A stretch of 64,000 nt of DNA from Gloeotrichia echinulata CP02 (GCA_038087035.1 CP051187.1:3787001-3851000), one strand, 5' to 3'. Shown: positions 40,888 to 50,144, counted from the stretch's first letter. Notes: generated by a model not told the origin, from the letters alone. Made by a program: numbers and translations.

Positions 40888-42090
40888 GTGAACCTACGTC
40901 GCCTAATACCAATTTTTGATCCTTCCGTCTCCACCTGGGCTTTAGAAGCGCGGTTATTGCGCTGGTTAACATTGATTTGGCTGTTTGTCGGCTTAATCAT
41001 GCTGTTTTCAGCATCTTATGCAGTTGCTGACGCACGACAAAATGATGGACTGTACTACTTTAAACGTCAAATTCTGTGGGTCTTAGTTTCCCTAATCATA
41101 TTCAACATCATTGTGAATATCCCCCTACAGAAAATTTTGGGGATATCCCATTGGTTTTTAATCGTGTTTTTGCTGTTAATTTTCGCTACCATAGTCCCAG
41201 GATTAGGAAAAAAGGCTTTTGATGCCGCACGCTGGATAGCTATCGGACCGATTCCCATTCAACCTTCGGAATTAATTAAACCATTTTTAGTCCTGCAAAG
41301 TGCCCGACTTTTTGGTCAATGGGAACGATTAAGTTGGCGGGTACGCTTGACTTGGTTGGGAATTTTCGGTCTTGTACTTTTAGGAATTCTGATTCAACCT
41401 AACTTGAGTACAACAGCACTCTGCGGTATGACTATTTGGTTAATCGCCCTCGCTGCTGGTTTACCATACAAATACTTGGGCGGAACAGCCATCGGTGGCG
41501 TGATGTTAGCCGTCCTGAGTATTAGTATCAAAGAGTATCAACGTAAACGGGTGATGTCCTTCCTCAATCCTTGGGCTGACGCCACAGGGGACGGATACCA
41601 ACTAGTACAAAGTTTACTAGCAGTAGGTTCAGGGGGAGTTTCCGGTGCTGGGTTTGGACTTTCCCAACAAAAGCTGTTTTATCTACCAATTCAAGACACA
41701 GATTTTATTTTCGCTGTCTTCGCCGAAGAATTTGGCTTTGTCGGCAGCATAGTGTTATTGGCATTGTTAGCCATATTCGCCACCCTAGGGTTCATGGTAG
41801 CACTAAAAGCGAAACATCCAATACACCGACTTGTGGCGATTGGTATTACCACCGTCATGGTAGGACAATCATTACTGCATATTGGTGTTGCTACAGGTGC
41901 CCTACCAACCACAGGCTTACCCTTACCCATGTTTAGTTATGGTGGTAATTCCATGATAGCCAGTTTGATGGCAGCTGGATTGTTGATTAGAGTAGCGCGG
42001 GAAAGTAATGAAGCCGAAGTGGTGCCATTGCGAACAACCGAGCCGAAAAAAGAACCCAAGCGCCGGATGTTTCACAGAAATAAACTTTGA
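40888..42090 (+). CDS. ftsW: Peptidoglycan polymerase FtsW (SEDS family)
   Basis: A 400-residue SEDS-family protein with about ten membrane helices. Family signatures are seen: FSASYAVADARQNDGLYYFKRQ, ARWIAIGPIPIQPSELIKPF, SFLNPWADATGDGYQLVQSLLAVGSGG, LPIQDTDFIFAVFAEEFGFVG and ALPTTGLPLPMFSYGGNSM. These proteins polymerise septal glycan with a class B penicillin-binding protein. RodA is the alternative; the ends LPTTGLPLPMFSYGG fit FtsW. GTG 40888 is the start. It stands alone, with the iscB element inserted just after. Confidence 0.92.
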   Translation: MNLRRLIPIFDPSVSTWALEARLLRWLTLIWLFVGLIMLFSASYAVADARQNDGLYYFKRQILWVLVSLIIFNIIVNIPLQKILGISHWFLIVFLLLIFATIVPGLGKKAFDAARWIAIGPIPIQPSELIKPFLVLQSARLFGQWERLSWRVRLTWLGIFGLVLLGILIQPNLSTTALCGMTIWLIALAAGLPYKYLGGTAIGGVMLAVLSISIKEYQRKRVMSFLNPWADATGDGYQLVQSLLAVGSGGVSGAGFGLSQQKLFYLPIQDTDFIFAVFAEEFGFVGSIVLLALLAIFATLGFMVALKAKHPIHRLVAIGITTVMVGQSLLHIGVATGALPTTGLPLPMFSYGGNSMIASLMAAGLLIRVARESNEAEVVPLRTTEPKKEPKRRMFHRNKL

Positions 42091-42111
42091 CTCAACAACG
42101 CCCATAAATTG

Positions 42112-42400
42112 ATATGCTAAAAGCCGAGACTAGCTATAATGTCAACCATGCCTGCGCCTACTATCACCGCTCATTAATGTCTACCCAAAGCTACCCAGAC
42201 CTTAACAATCTGGGTAGATGGGATGAGTGTGCATGACTCAGCCATAAAAAAGAGTTACCTGTCTTTTGATAAGGTTGGCTACGCTAATCAGGCTATCTCA
42301 CCTTGGAATGACCGCTAGTTCCAAGCTCTGAGGCTGACATCAACAAAAGGCGAGACATCAAAGAAAGCCCTCTGATACAGCGTGACAAACCTTTTTAGCA
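42112..42400 (+). ncRNA. Probable IscB omega RNA (HEARO type)
   Basis: The region directly 5' of iscB is non-coding and strongly foldable: CTACCCAGA..TCTGGGTAG (42191-42217), CTTGGAA..TTCCAAG (42302-42325), TCAGCC (42237) with GGCTGA (42331). Position and length fit the omega RNA that guides IscB, whose 5' end should carry the guide copied from sequence next to the element (about 42090-42120). Boundaries are estimated. Confidence 0.6.
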
Positions 42401-42457
42401 TTGTCGAAGCAAACATTACTTGAAAAAGGACTGGTCAAACCGACCAAATTTAATCAA

Positions 42458-43738
42458 ATGTCGAACTTCGTTTTTCTAATTGATGCAAACATTACGCCGA
42501 TGAATCCAATTCATCCAGCACAAGCTAAGAAGCTTTTAAATTCTGGTAAAGCTGCGGTGTTTCGTCGCTACCCATTCGTTTTAATCATGAATCGTGTAGT
42601 CGAGAATATCATTACTTATCCCATTACTTTGAAGATAGACCCAGGTTCTAAATTTACTGGCATTTCACTAGTAAATAATCTCGCTCAGGGTATCTGGGGA
42701 ATGGAATTGCAGCACAGAGGTCAAGCGATTAAAGATAGTTTAGAAGCTAGAAAGTCTGTCAGGAGAGGGAGACGCGCTCGTAATACGAGATATCGCCAAG
42801 CTAGATTTCTTAATCGTAAACGTCCTGTAGGTAGGTTGGCTCCATCGTTAAGACATCGTGTTTTAACAACAGAAACCTGGGTAAAACGTTTACGTAAATA
42901 CGCGCCAATTTCTAACATTGTTCAAGAGCTTGTAAGATTCGATTTACAGCAAATTGAAAATCCCGAAATATCCGGTGTTGAATATCAACAAGGTGAGTTA
43001 CAAGGTTACGAAGTTAGGGAGTATTTACTAGAAAAATGGGATAGAAAATGTGCATATTGCGGTGCTGAGAATATCCCTTTACAAATTGAACATATTCACC
43101 CAAAAGCCAACGGGGGAAGCAATAAAATCAGCAATCTCTGCCTAGCTTGTGAGAAGTGTAATCAGAAAAAAGGGACACAAAACATAGAAAAGTTTCTAGG
43201 TAAAAAGCCAGAAGTTTTAAATAAAATATTGTCTCAAGCTAAAAGACCGTTGAAGGATGTATCTGCTGTAAATTCAACTCGTTGGGCACTGTTCAAAACT
43301 TTAAAAGAGGCTGGATTGCCTGTAACAACTGGGTCTGGAGGATTGACTAAGTTTAATAGAACCAAGTTAAACCTACCCAAAACTCATTGGATTGATGCTG
43401 CTTGTGTAGGCAAAGTTGAAAAACTAGAACTACTAACTACAAAAATATTGACAGTAAAAGCCACTGGTTTTGGTGGTAGACAGCGATGTCAGACTGACAA
43501 ATTGGGTTATCCACAAAAATACCGTCCGTTGCGTCCCATTCATGGTTTTTCGACAGGCGATGTCGTGAAAACAGTTATTAGCAAAGGTGTAAATGTAGGA
43601 ACTTATGTAGCCCGACTTTGCCCATACACCAACGGAAACGGCGAGATTTACCCTGTAAGTGGAAAGAAACGTATCGGCATCAAACTCGAATATGTTGTCA
43701 AAGCGATTCACCGCAAGGATGGTTATAGCTACTCGTGA
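42458..43738 (+). CDS. iscB: IscB, RNA-guided HNH/RuvC nuclease
   Basis: A 426-residue IscB. The N-terminal PLMP domain is VFLIDANITPMNPIHPAQAKKLL; RuvC-I is LKIDPGSKFTGISLV; an Arg-rich bridge helix (ARKSVRRGRRARNTRYRQ) follows; RuvC-II Glu is in NIVQELVRFD; HNH is CAYCGAENIPLQIEHIHPKANGGSNKISNLCLACEKCN with zinc cysteines and the catalytic His; RuvC-III is KTHWIDAACVG. All catalytic residues are present, so it should be active. ATG 42458 is preferred to TTG 42401. IscB is the ancestor-like relative of Cas9 carried by IS200/IS605-type elements; no tnpA is nearby, so mobility would need one in trans. Confidence 0.93.
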   Translation: MSNFVFLIDANITPMNPIHPAQAKKLLNSGKAAVFRRYPFVLIMNRVVENIITYPITLKIDPGSKFTGISLVNNLAQGIWGMELQHRGQAIKDSLEARKSVRRGRRARNTRYRQARFLNRKRPVGRLAPSLRHRVLTTETWVKRLRKYAPISNIVQELVRFDLQQIENPEISGVEYQQGELQGYEVREYLLEKWDRKCAYCGAENIPLQIEHIHPKANGGSNKISNLCLACEKCNQKKGTQNIEKFLGKKPEVLNKILSQAKRPLKDVSAVNSTRWALFKTLKEAGLPVTTGSGGLTKFNRTKLNLPKTHWIDAACVGKVEKLELLTTKILTVKATGFGGRQRCQTDKLGYPQKYRPLRPIHGFSTGDVVKTVISKGVNVGTYVARLCPYTNGNGEIYPVSGKKRIGIKLEYVVKAIHRKDGYSYS

Positions 43739-43769
43739 AAACTACCTAAACAAGCAGAGATGTACAGAT

Positions 43770-45833
43770 ATGTCTATAAATTACGATACAGTTGCTATCC
43801 CAAAAATCACTGCCTTCCCCCTGACAGCCGTAGTCGGACAAGAAGCAATTAAATTAGCTTTGCTGTTAGCAGCAGTAGATCCCGGCTTGGGAGGAGTGGC
43901 GATCGCAGGTCGTCGCGGTACGGCAAAATCAGTAATGGCCCGTGCTATCCACGCCTTACTTCCACCCATTGAAGTTGTTCATTGTTCACTCAGCAACTGC
44001 GATCCTCACCACCCAGAAGACTGGGATGACCAACTTTTGGCTGACTACCCTACCCATTCCCTCTCACCAAGCGGGGAGGGAGGGGTTCCGACAGAAATCA
44101 TCAGCGCACCCTTTGTGCAAATTCCCCTCGGTGTGACAGAAGACCGGCTTTTGGGTTCTGTGGATGTGGAAAAATCCGTACAACAAGGGGACACGGTATT
44201 TCAGCCGGGGTTACTCGCAACAGCCAACCGAGGTGTGTTGTATGTGGATGAAATTAATTTATTAGATGAGCAAATTAGTAACCAGCTATTAACTGTATTA
44301 TCTGAAGGCCGTAACCAAATTGAACGGGAAGGAATCAGCTTTCAGCATCAGTGTAAATCGCTGTTTATTGCCACCTATAATCCAGAAGAAGGGGCATTAA
44401 GAGAGCATTTGCTTGATAGAATTGCGATCGCCCTCTGTGCCGACGGAGTTCTAGGCCTAGATCAAAGAGTCGCAGCAGTCGAACAAGCGATCGCCTACTC
44501 CACTTCTCCCCAAGAATTTCTCCAGCAATACAGCGAAGACATCGACTCCCTCAAAACCCAAATTCTCCTAGCGCGGGAATGGTTAAAAGATGTCACCATT
44601 ACCCATGACCAAATCGCCTATCTTGTCAATGAAGCCATACGCGGACAAGTACAAGGACATCGCGCCGAGTTATTTGCAGTGCGAGTAGCCAAAGCCGCCG
44701 CAGCTTTAGAAGGACGCAACACCGTCAATGCCGAAGATTTACGCCGTGCAGTCGAATTTGTAATTGTACCACGGGCGACAGTCGTCCAGACGCCACCACC
44801 AGAACAAGCACCACCACCACCACCACCACCACCAGAAAATCAAAACGAGTCAGAACAAGAAGAACCAGAAGAACAGCAAGAACAAGAAGAACCAGAAGAA
44901 CAGCAAGAACAGCAAGAACAAGAACCACCCAGCATTCCAGAAGAATTTATCTTTGATCCAGAAGGGGTAATTCTTGATGACACTGTGCTTTATTTTGCCC
45001 AGATGGCCAAGCGTCAGGGTAAATCTGGTAGCCGCAGTATCATCTTCTCAGACGACCGGGGGCGTTATATTAAGCCCATGTTGCCCAAAGGACAGGTACG
45101 CCGCATAGCCGTAGATGCCACATTAAGAGCCGCCGCGCCGTATCAAAAAGCACGGCGAGAAAGAAATCCAAATAAAAAAGTCATTGTGGAACAAGGAGAC
45201 ATCCGCGCCAAGCGCTTGGTACGTAAAGCTGGGGCGTTAGTAGTATTTGTAGTAGATGCATCTGGTTCTATGGCTTTAAACCGAATGCAATCAGCGAAGG
45301 GAGCAGTAATGCAACTTTTGACCGAAGCGTATCAAAATCGCGACCAAGTAGCATTAATTCCCTTCCGAGGAGAACAGGCGGAAGTATTATTACCCCCAAC
45401 ACGTTCCATTGCTTTAGCACGTAACCGCCTAGAAAGATTACCTTGTGGTGGTGGTTCACCCTTAGCGCATGGTTTAACCCAAGCAGTGCGCGTCGGCTTA
45501 AACGCCCAAATGAGTGGAGATATTGGGCAAGTGGTGATTGTGGCAATTACCGATGGACGGGGTAATATTCCATTAGGACGTTCCCTAGGTGAACCACAAG
45601 AACCAGGAGAAAAGCCAGATATCAAAGGCGAACTATTAGAAATTGCTGCTAGACTACGTGCATTGGGAATGCAGCTATTGGTGATTGATACAGAGAGTAA
45701 ATTTGTCTCCACTGGCTTTGCCAAGGAACTAGCACAAACAGCCGCAGGTAAATATTATCATTTGCCTAAAGCCAGCGATAAAGCCATAGCTGCCATGACC
45801 AAAGGTGCGATCGCTGATTTAAAATCTCGATAG
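43770..45833 (+). CDS. chlD: Magnesium-protoporphyrin chelatase subunit D
   Basis: About 687 residues. An N-terminal AAA+ domain has Walker A AGRRGTAKS and Walker B LYVDEINLL; a proline-rich then Glu/Gln-rich linker (PPPPPPPPENQ, then EEPEEQQEQ repeats, about residues 340-400) leads to a von Willebrand A domain with the MIDAS motif VFVVDASGSMALNR and ITDGRGN. With ChlI and ChlH it inserts magnesium into protoporphyrin IX, the first committed chlorophyll step. ATG 43770 (MSINYDTVAIPKIT) is chosen; the frame is open upstream into iscB. The iscB element sits right before it, so its original promoter may have been displaced. Confidence 0.95.
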   Translation: MSINYDTVAIPKITAFPLTAVVGQEAIKLALLLAAVDPGLGGVAIAGRRGTAKSVMARAIHALLPPIEVVHCSLSNCDPHHPEDWDDQLLADYPTHSLSPSGEGGVPTEIISAPFVQIPLGVTEDRLLGSVDVEKSVQQGDTVFQPGLLATANRGVLYVDEINLLDEQISNQLLTVLSEGRNQIEREGISFQHQCKSLFIATYNPEEGALREHLLDRIAIALCADGVLGLDQRVAAVEQAIAYSTSPQEFLQQYSEDIDSLKTQILLAREWLKDVTITHDQIAYLVNEAIRGQVQGHRAELFAVRVAKAAAALEGRNTVNAEDLRRAVEFVIVPRATVVQTPPPEQAPPPPPPPPENQNESEQEEPEEQQEQEEPEEQQEQQEQEPPSIPEEFIFDPEGVILDDTVLYFAQMAKRQGKSGSRSIIFSDDRGRYIKPMLPKGQVRRIAVDATLRAAAPYQKARRERNPNKKVIVEQGDIRAKRLVRKAGALVVFVVDASGSMALNRMQSAKGAVMQLLTEAYQNRDQVALIPFRGEQAEVLLPPTRSIALARNRLERLPCGGGSPLAHGLTQAVRVGLNAQMSGDIGQVVIVAITDGRGNIPLGRSLGEPQEPGEKPDIKGELLEIAARLRALGMQLLVIDTESKFVSTGFAKELAQTAAGKYYHLPKASDKAIAAMTKGAIADLKSR

Positions 45834-45835
45834 TT

Positions 45836-45987
45836 GGTCATTTGTCATTTGTCATTTGTCATTTGTCATTTGTCATTTGTCATTTGTCATTTGTCATTTG
45901 TCATTTGTCATTTGTCATTTGTCATTTGTCATTTGTCATTTGTCATTTGTCATTTGTCATTTGTCATTTGTCATTTGTCATTTGTCA
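45836..45987. repeat. Heptamer array GTCATTT, about 21 units
   Basis: Nearly perfect consecutive GTCATTT units run from just after the chlD stop to the truncated tnpB. The array is the cleanest of the window and ends exactly where the tnpB coding sequence begins (RuvC-I). Confidence 0.97.
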
Positions 45988-46544
45988 ATTGATGTTGGCT
46001 TGAAAGAATTTTTGACTACTTCCAGTGGAGATGTAGTCAAAATCCCGCAGTATTATCGTCAATCTCAGAAACGTTTACGGGTTATCCAAAAACGAGTATC
46101 CCGTAGAAAAAAGGGGAGCGTTGGTAGGCAAAAAGCTATCAAGCAATTAGGTAAACAGCACAAAAAAGTTGCAGACAAAAGGAAGGATTTTCATTTTAAA
46201 ACTGCAAACAATCTATTGAAAAAATACGATGTTATAGCGGTTGAAGATTTGAATGTAAAAGGACTTGCGCGTACTCGATTAGCAAAATCTATACTTGATG
46301 CTGGATGGTCAAGCAATAGTCGATACTACAAATCAAAGCCGAAAACGCTGGATTATGTGTTATCCTAGTTAAAGCATCTAGCACAAGTCAAGATTGCTCT
46401 AGTTGTGGGGTGAAAGTTCCCAAAAAGCTGCATGAAAGATGGCATGACTGCCCTAGTTGTGGGTGTAGTCTTGACCGCGATCATAATGCAGCGATAAACA
46501 TCAGAAAAAGGGCGGAGGGTCATCCCGTCCTCAAAAGCCAATAG
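45988..46544 (+). pseudogene. Truncated and frameshifted tnpB (IS200/IS605 type)
   Basis: Coding similarity begins abruptly at IDVGLKEFLTTSSGD, the RuvC-I motif, right after the heptamer array; all residues upstream of it are gone. It continues through the Glu motif AVEDLNVKGLARTRLAKS, then loses frame near 46340 (one base missing in an A run), and resumes as KAENAG-like AGLCVILVKASSTSQDCSSCGVKVP with the zinc ribbon and SLDRDHNAAINIRKR to a stop at 46542-46544. A region after DAGWSS also seems shortened. It cannot make an active TnpB. The right-end hairpin follows. Confidence 0.85.
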
Positions 46545-46571
46545 CCTCCTAAGCGATAGCCGGATTGTATT

Positions 46572-46618
46572 GGAAGCCCCCACTGAAACGGTACTCCGTT
46601 CAGTGGTGGGAGATGTCA
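46572..46618 (+). mobile_element. IS200/IS605-type right end abutting sigF
   Basis: GGAAGCCCCCACTGAA..TTCAGTGGTGGGAG forms a hairpin followed by ATGTCAC. It belongs to the tnpB pseudogene. The final bases TCA are the complement of the sigF stop codon TGA, so the element ends at or in the end of sigF. Confidence 0.7.
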
Positions 46619-47401
46619 CGACCCAGTAGCCATAGCCGGTGTTTGCAAATAACCCATGAGATCATGAATTCCTTTTTGCAGATAGCGCGTTACTGTCATG
46701 GGACTGGTACCGATTTTCTTCGCAGCGTCCTTGCGAGAAAGTTCCTTGAGGAATACCAATTCTACAGCCTGGCGGGGCTTTTCTTCTAACAAATTAATTG
46801 CCCCTTGGAGTTGTTGACGTTCTTCTTCTTGTTGCTGAAAAGCAAGAGAACGGGGACAAGCAAGGGCTTCACCTAAAGTTATTTGACAATCAACATAGTG
46901 AGATGCAGTAGCATCTAAACTCAAAGGCATTCGGTTTTGAGCTGCTAACTTGGTTTCTTGCCATTCAGGCAATGATACCTGAAGTATTTTAGCAATTTCT
47001 GCATCCTTAGGAGCGCGACCCAAAGCAATTGCCAATTCTTTGCGAACCTTTTGCCCCTCATTATACAGTTCTTGCCAACGTCGGGGAATTTTTAATAGTG
47101 TACTGCGATCGCGCAAAAAATGCAGCATCTCACCACGAATATATGGCACAGCAAAGGAACTAAAAGCATATCCTTGGCTGGGGTCAAAGCGCTCAATGGC
47201 CCTAATTAAACCAAAATAACCAATTTGTTCTAAATCTTCATAAGGCTCATTACATTGATGGCTAAATTTATGCGCCATCTTCCGCACTAAGCCAGTATGT
47301 AACTGCACCAGTTGATTACGTAGTTTAATGGAGGGATTTTGGTGGTATAAGTGCAATAACTCTATACCATCAATTCGCACAGAGGACTCACTTGCTGCCA
47401 T
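46616..47401 (-). CDS. sigF: Group 3 RNA polymerase sigma factor, SigF type
   Basis: A 261-residue sigma factor of the SigF/SigB group. Region 2 is CNEPYEDLEQIGYFGLIRAIERFDPSQGYAFSSFAVPYIRGEMLHFLRD, region 3 covers VRKELAIALGRAPKDAEIAKIL, and region 4 ends SRKDAAKKIGTSPMTVTRYLQKGIHDLMG, a helix-turn-helix. In cyanobacteria SigF controls type IV pilus and motility genes and, in Nostoc, hormogonium genes; this role is family knowledge. No anti-sigma gene is adjacent. An IS right end overlaps its last codons, which may have altered the C-terminus (PAMATGS). Upstream 47402-47749 is shared with the divergent BI-1 gene. Confidence 0.85.
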   Translation of the reverse strand: MAASESSVRIDGIELLHLYHQNPSIKLRNQLVQLHTGLVRKMAHKFSHQCNEPYEDLEQIGYFGLIRAIERFDPSQGYAFSSFAVPYIRGEMLHFLRDRSTLLKIPRRWQELYNEGQKVRKELAIALGRAPKDAEIAKILQVSLPEWQETKLAAQNRMPLSLDATASHYVDCQITLGEALACPRSLAFQQQEEERQQLQGAINLLEEKPRQAVELVFLKELSRKDAAKKIGTSPMTVTRYLQKGIHDLMGYLQTPAMATGS

Positions 47402-47749
47402 ATAACAATTCCTTTGTTATAACTCCTTTTCGTAAAAGAATGGAGTTGCGTATATTTTCTTTCTTCAAAGCTGTCATTATTTTCCTTAGTCAAGGCTGAT
47501 TAAACCATAGTTGTTATACTGAACTTAATCTTGGAGCAACTCTAGTCTTCAGTATTTTCACGCATGATTTTTTGCCTCTATCTGTTGCTGGATAGTTTTG
47601 TTTTCTAAATAACAATTAGAGCCGGACAAAGTATGCTTTTTTTCTCTATTAATCTTTTACCCAGGGAAATTATTCTCTGGTTTCTAGCAGCTAACATGGG
47701 TAAAAATGGAAATGAACTGAACCCTTATCTAAAAAACCCGTTTTGAATC

Positions 47750-48478
47750 ATGAGCAATACCAGCAATTTTCGTGACGCTATTCGTGAGGCTAGAAGTCAA
47801 GCCCTCCTGGGTCCCAATGTCATTGCCAATGCGCTACCCTATGTTGGTGGCGGTCTTGTGCTTACAGCATTGGGTAGCTACGGTGGACTGGGAGTTATCC
47901 GCAACAATCCCGAATTATTCTTATCCACCTTCATTGTTGCAATCATTTTTGAGTTAATTCTGTTCTTTGTTGCTCAAAATGTTGCCGAAAAAGGTAATAA
48001 GGGACTAGCTTTACCCCTGTTGGCTACCTACAGTCTCTTGTCTGGATATACACTTAGTGGCTTGATATTTGCAGCTTTAAAAACTCAAGGTGTTGGTATT
48101 CAAGGCATTGGTTTAGCAGCCCTTGGTTGTGGTATTACCTTTATAGTTGCCCGTCAAATTGGTTCAAATCTTTCGGAACAAGATGGTTTGGCTTTGACGA
48201 AAACCATCAGTCTTGGCATTATCGCCTTAGTGGTTGTCTGTCTCACTCAATTTGTCTTTGTTTTATTTGGTATTTATACACCAACTTGGTTAGAAATCGC
48301 TATTTCTGGTCTAGGAGTATTTCTATTTGCTGGTGCATCCGTCGTCGATTTCTACATCTTGCCACGTACTTATCGGAATGACCAGTATTTACCCGCCGCT
48401 TTGTCAATGTACCTCACCTACATCAACCTATTTATTTTTATTTTGCGGTTGTTAATTGCTATCAATAGTCGTGATTAA
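47750..48478 (+). CDS. Bax inhibitor-1/YccA family membrane protein
   Basis: A 242-residue protein with seven membrane helices: ALPYVGGGLVLTALGSYGGLGV, FLSTFIVAIIFELILFFVA, ALPLLATYSLLSGYTLSGLIF, GIGLAALGCGITFIVAR, TISLGIIALVVVCLTQFVFVLF, LEIAISGLGVFLFAGASVVDFYIL and the family C-terminal AALSMYLTYINLFIFILRLLI. Members are YccA/TMBIM-type proteins, some of them pH-sensitive calcium leak channels. The start ATG 47750 is well placed. Divergent from sigF. Function in cyanobacteria is not established. Confidence 0.85.
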   Translation: MSNTSNFRDAIREARSQALLGPNVIANALPYVGGGLVLTALGSYGGLGVIRNNPELFLSTFIVAIIFELILFFVAQNVAEKGNKGLALPLLATYSLLSGYTLSGLIFAALKTQGVGIQGIGLAALGCGITFIVARQIGSNLSEQDGLALTKTISLGIIALVVVCLTQFVFVLFGIYTPTWLEIAISGLGVFLFAGASVVDFYILPRTYRNDQYLPAALSMYLTYINLFIFILRLLIAINSRD

Positions 48479-48484
48479 ACACCT

Positions 48485-48725
48485 TTGATTGGCTATGTGA
48501 GGACGATAGGGGGTAGGGGCGCAAGGCCTTGCGCCCCGGAGGATCATTCAACGAAGCCAAAAACCCTGATTTTACCGCTTAATCCTACCATTGGCGATTC
48601 TGTTCCTTAGTCGTGATTAAACACTTTTGATTGGCTATGTGAGGACGATAGGGGGTAGGGGCGCAAGGCCTTGCGCCCCGGAAGATCATTCAACGAAGCC
48701 AAAAACCCTGATTTTACCATGCGCC
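48485..48725. repeat. Tandem duplication of an approximately 140-bp unit with GGGGCGCAAGG palindromes
   Basis: Two copies contain TTTTGATTGGCTATGTGAGG, GGACGATAGGGGGTA, the palindromes at 48516-48537 and 48658-48679, and GCCAAAAACCCTGATTTTACC. The unit also includes the last codons of the upstream gene (CGTGATTAAACAC), so the duplication copied the end of the BI-1 gene. It is related to 29918-30123. Confidence 0.85.
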
Positions 48726-48921
48726 ATTCTGTATCCTTTGAGCGGGGATCTGAATCTTTCAATTCTCATAGTTGACAATCCAGGTATGTTTTTTAACTTA
48801 TTATTAAGTAGGTGAAAGAATTTGCCCAACTACAGTTAAAATCAAAGAGCGATATTTGGCGTGCAGCCACGTCTTAGCGTCAATGCCTATAATCAAAAAC
48901 GCTTTATCTTGAGCAAGCATT

Positions 48922-50044
48922 ATGGATGTCCTAGAAATCAAACGCGAAATCGAAACGTTGTCTAGCCGCCTGGGTAAAACCCAGGACTATCTTTGACGTA
49001 CCTGCACTCACAGCCAAAATTCAAGACCTGGAAAAAATCTCAGCCCAGCCAGAATTTTGGAATGACCAAACCCAAGCCCAAGAAACGCTGCAAGAACTGA
49101 ATGATCTCAAAGCCCACATTCAGCAATATGATAAATGGCAAGCCAGTTTGGAAGATACTAAGGCTGTTGTTGATCTGTTAGAATTAGAGACTGACGAATC
49201 TTTATTACAAGAAGCCGAATCTACCATTATCAAGCTCAATCACGAACTTGATCAATGGGAGTTACAACAATTACTATCTGGTCCCTACGACGATAAAGGG
49301 GCAGTGCTGACAATTAACGCTGGTGCCGGTGGTACAGATGCTCAAGACTGGGCATTTATGCTGATGCGAATGTACACCCGTTGGGCAGAATCCCACGGGT
49401 ACAAGGTAGCCTTAGCTGAAGAATCAGAGGGTGATGAAGCGGGGATCAAGTCGGCTACATTGGAAATTACAGGTCGCTATGCCTATGGTTATTTGCGCTC
49501 AGAAATGGGTACACATCGCTTAGTCAGAATTTCACCCTTTAACGCCAACGGTAAGCGCCAAACTAGTTTTGCAGGGGTGGAAGTAATGCCGCAAATAGAC
49601 AATTCTGTACAGTTGGAAATTCCAGATAAGGATTTGGAAATCACCACAACTCGCTCAGGTGGTAAAGGTGGGCAAAACGTCAACAAAGTAGAAACAGCAG
49701 TGCGGGTAGTTCACCTTCCCACTGGTCTGGCTGTGCGCTGTACAGAAGAGCGATCGCAACTCCAAAATAAAGAAAAAGCCCTCACCCGCCTCAAAGCAAA
49801 GCTGTTAGTCATCGCCCGAGAACAACGCGCCCAAGAAATTGCCGAAATTCGCGGTGATATGGTCGAAGCTTCTTGGGGCAACCAAATCCGTAACTATGTG
49901 TTCCACCCTTACCAAATGGTGAAAGATTTACGTACAAGTACTGAAACAACAGCTATTACCGATGTCATGAACGGCGACCTTGACACCTTCATTCAAGCCT
50001 ATCTGCGGCAAGAAAACCAGCTAGTAGACAGTACCCCCGCCTAA
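48922..50044 (+). CDS. prfB: Peptide chain release factor 2, with programmed +1 frameshift
   Basis: The gene starts at ATG 48922 (MDVLEIKREIETLSSRLGKT), meets TGA at 48994 in the context TAT CTT TGA C, and continues in the +1 frame from GAC 48995 to 50044, 373 residues in all. This CUU-UGA site is the classic autoregulatory frameshift of RF2: low RF2 lets the ribosome slip. An AGGA lies just upstream of the site. The domain 2 tripeptide SPF (RISPFNANGKRQ) marks RF2, and SGGKGGQNVNKVETAVRVVHLPTG holds the catalytic GGQ. It recognises UGA and UAA. A simple gene call would lose the first 24 codons or start at 49148. Confidence 0.96.
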
Positions 50045-50045
50045 T

Positions 50046-50144
50046 TTGTCATTTGTCATTTGTCAGTTGTCATTTGTCATTTGTCACCCCAATCCCCAAT
50101 CCCCAATCCCCAATCCCCAATCCCCAATCCCCAATCCCCAATTT
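50046..50144. repeat. Heptamer arrays (GTCATTT then CCCAATC) between prfB and the DUF3285-like gene
   Basis: GTCATTTGTCATTTGTCAGTT (50048-50085) is followed by about eight CCCAATC units (50088-50141). The arrays reach to within three bases of the next start codon, leaving no normal ribosome-binding site for it. Confidence 0.9.

Noticed and set aside
44725..44970. ORFs opposite or out of frame in the chlD linker
   Set aside because: They arise from the low-complexity CCACCA and GAACAAGAA runs that encode the Pro- and Glu/Gln-rich linker.
45856..45987. N-terminal extension of the tnpB relic (repeated MSFVICHLSFVICHL)
   Set aside because: This part is the GTCATTT array; only sequence from 45988 has TnpB similarity.
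48500..48725. Possible CRISPR or rRNA-like repeat unit
   Set aside because: Only two long copies, including coding DNA, with no spacers; a local duplication explains it.
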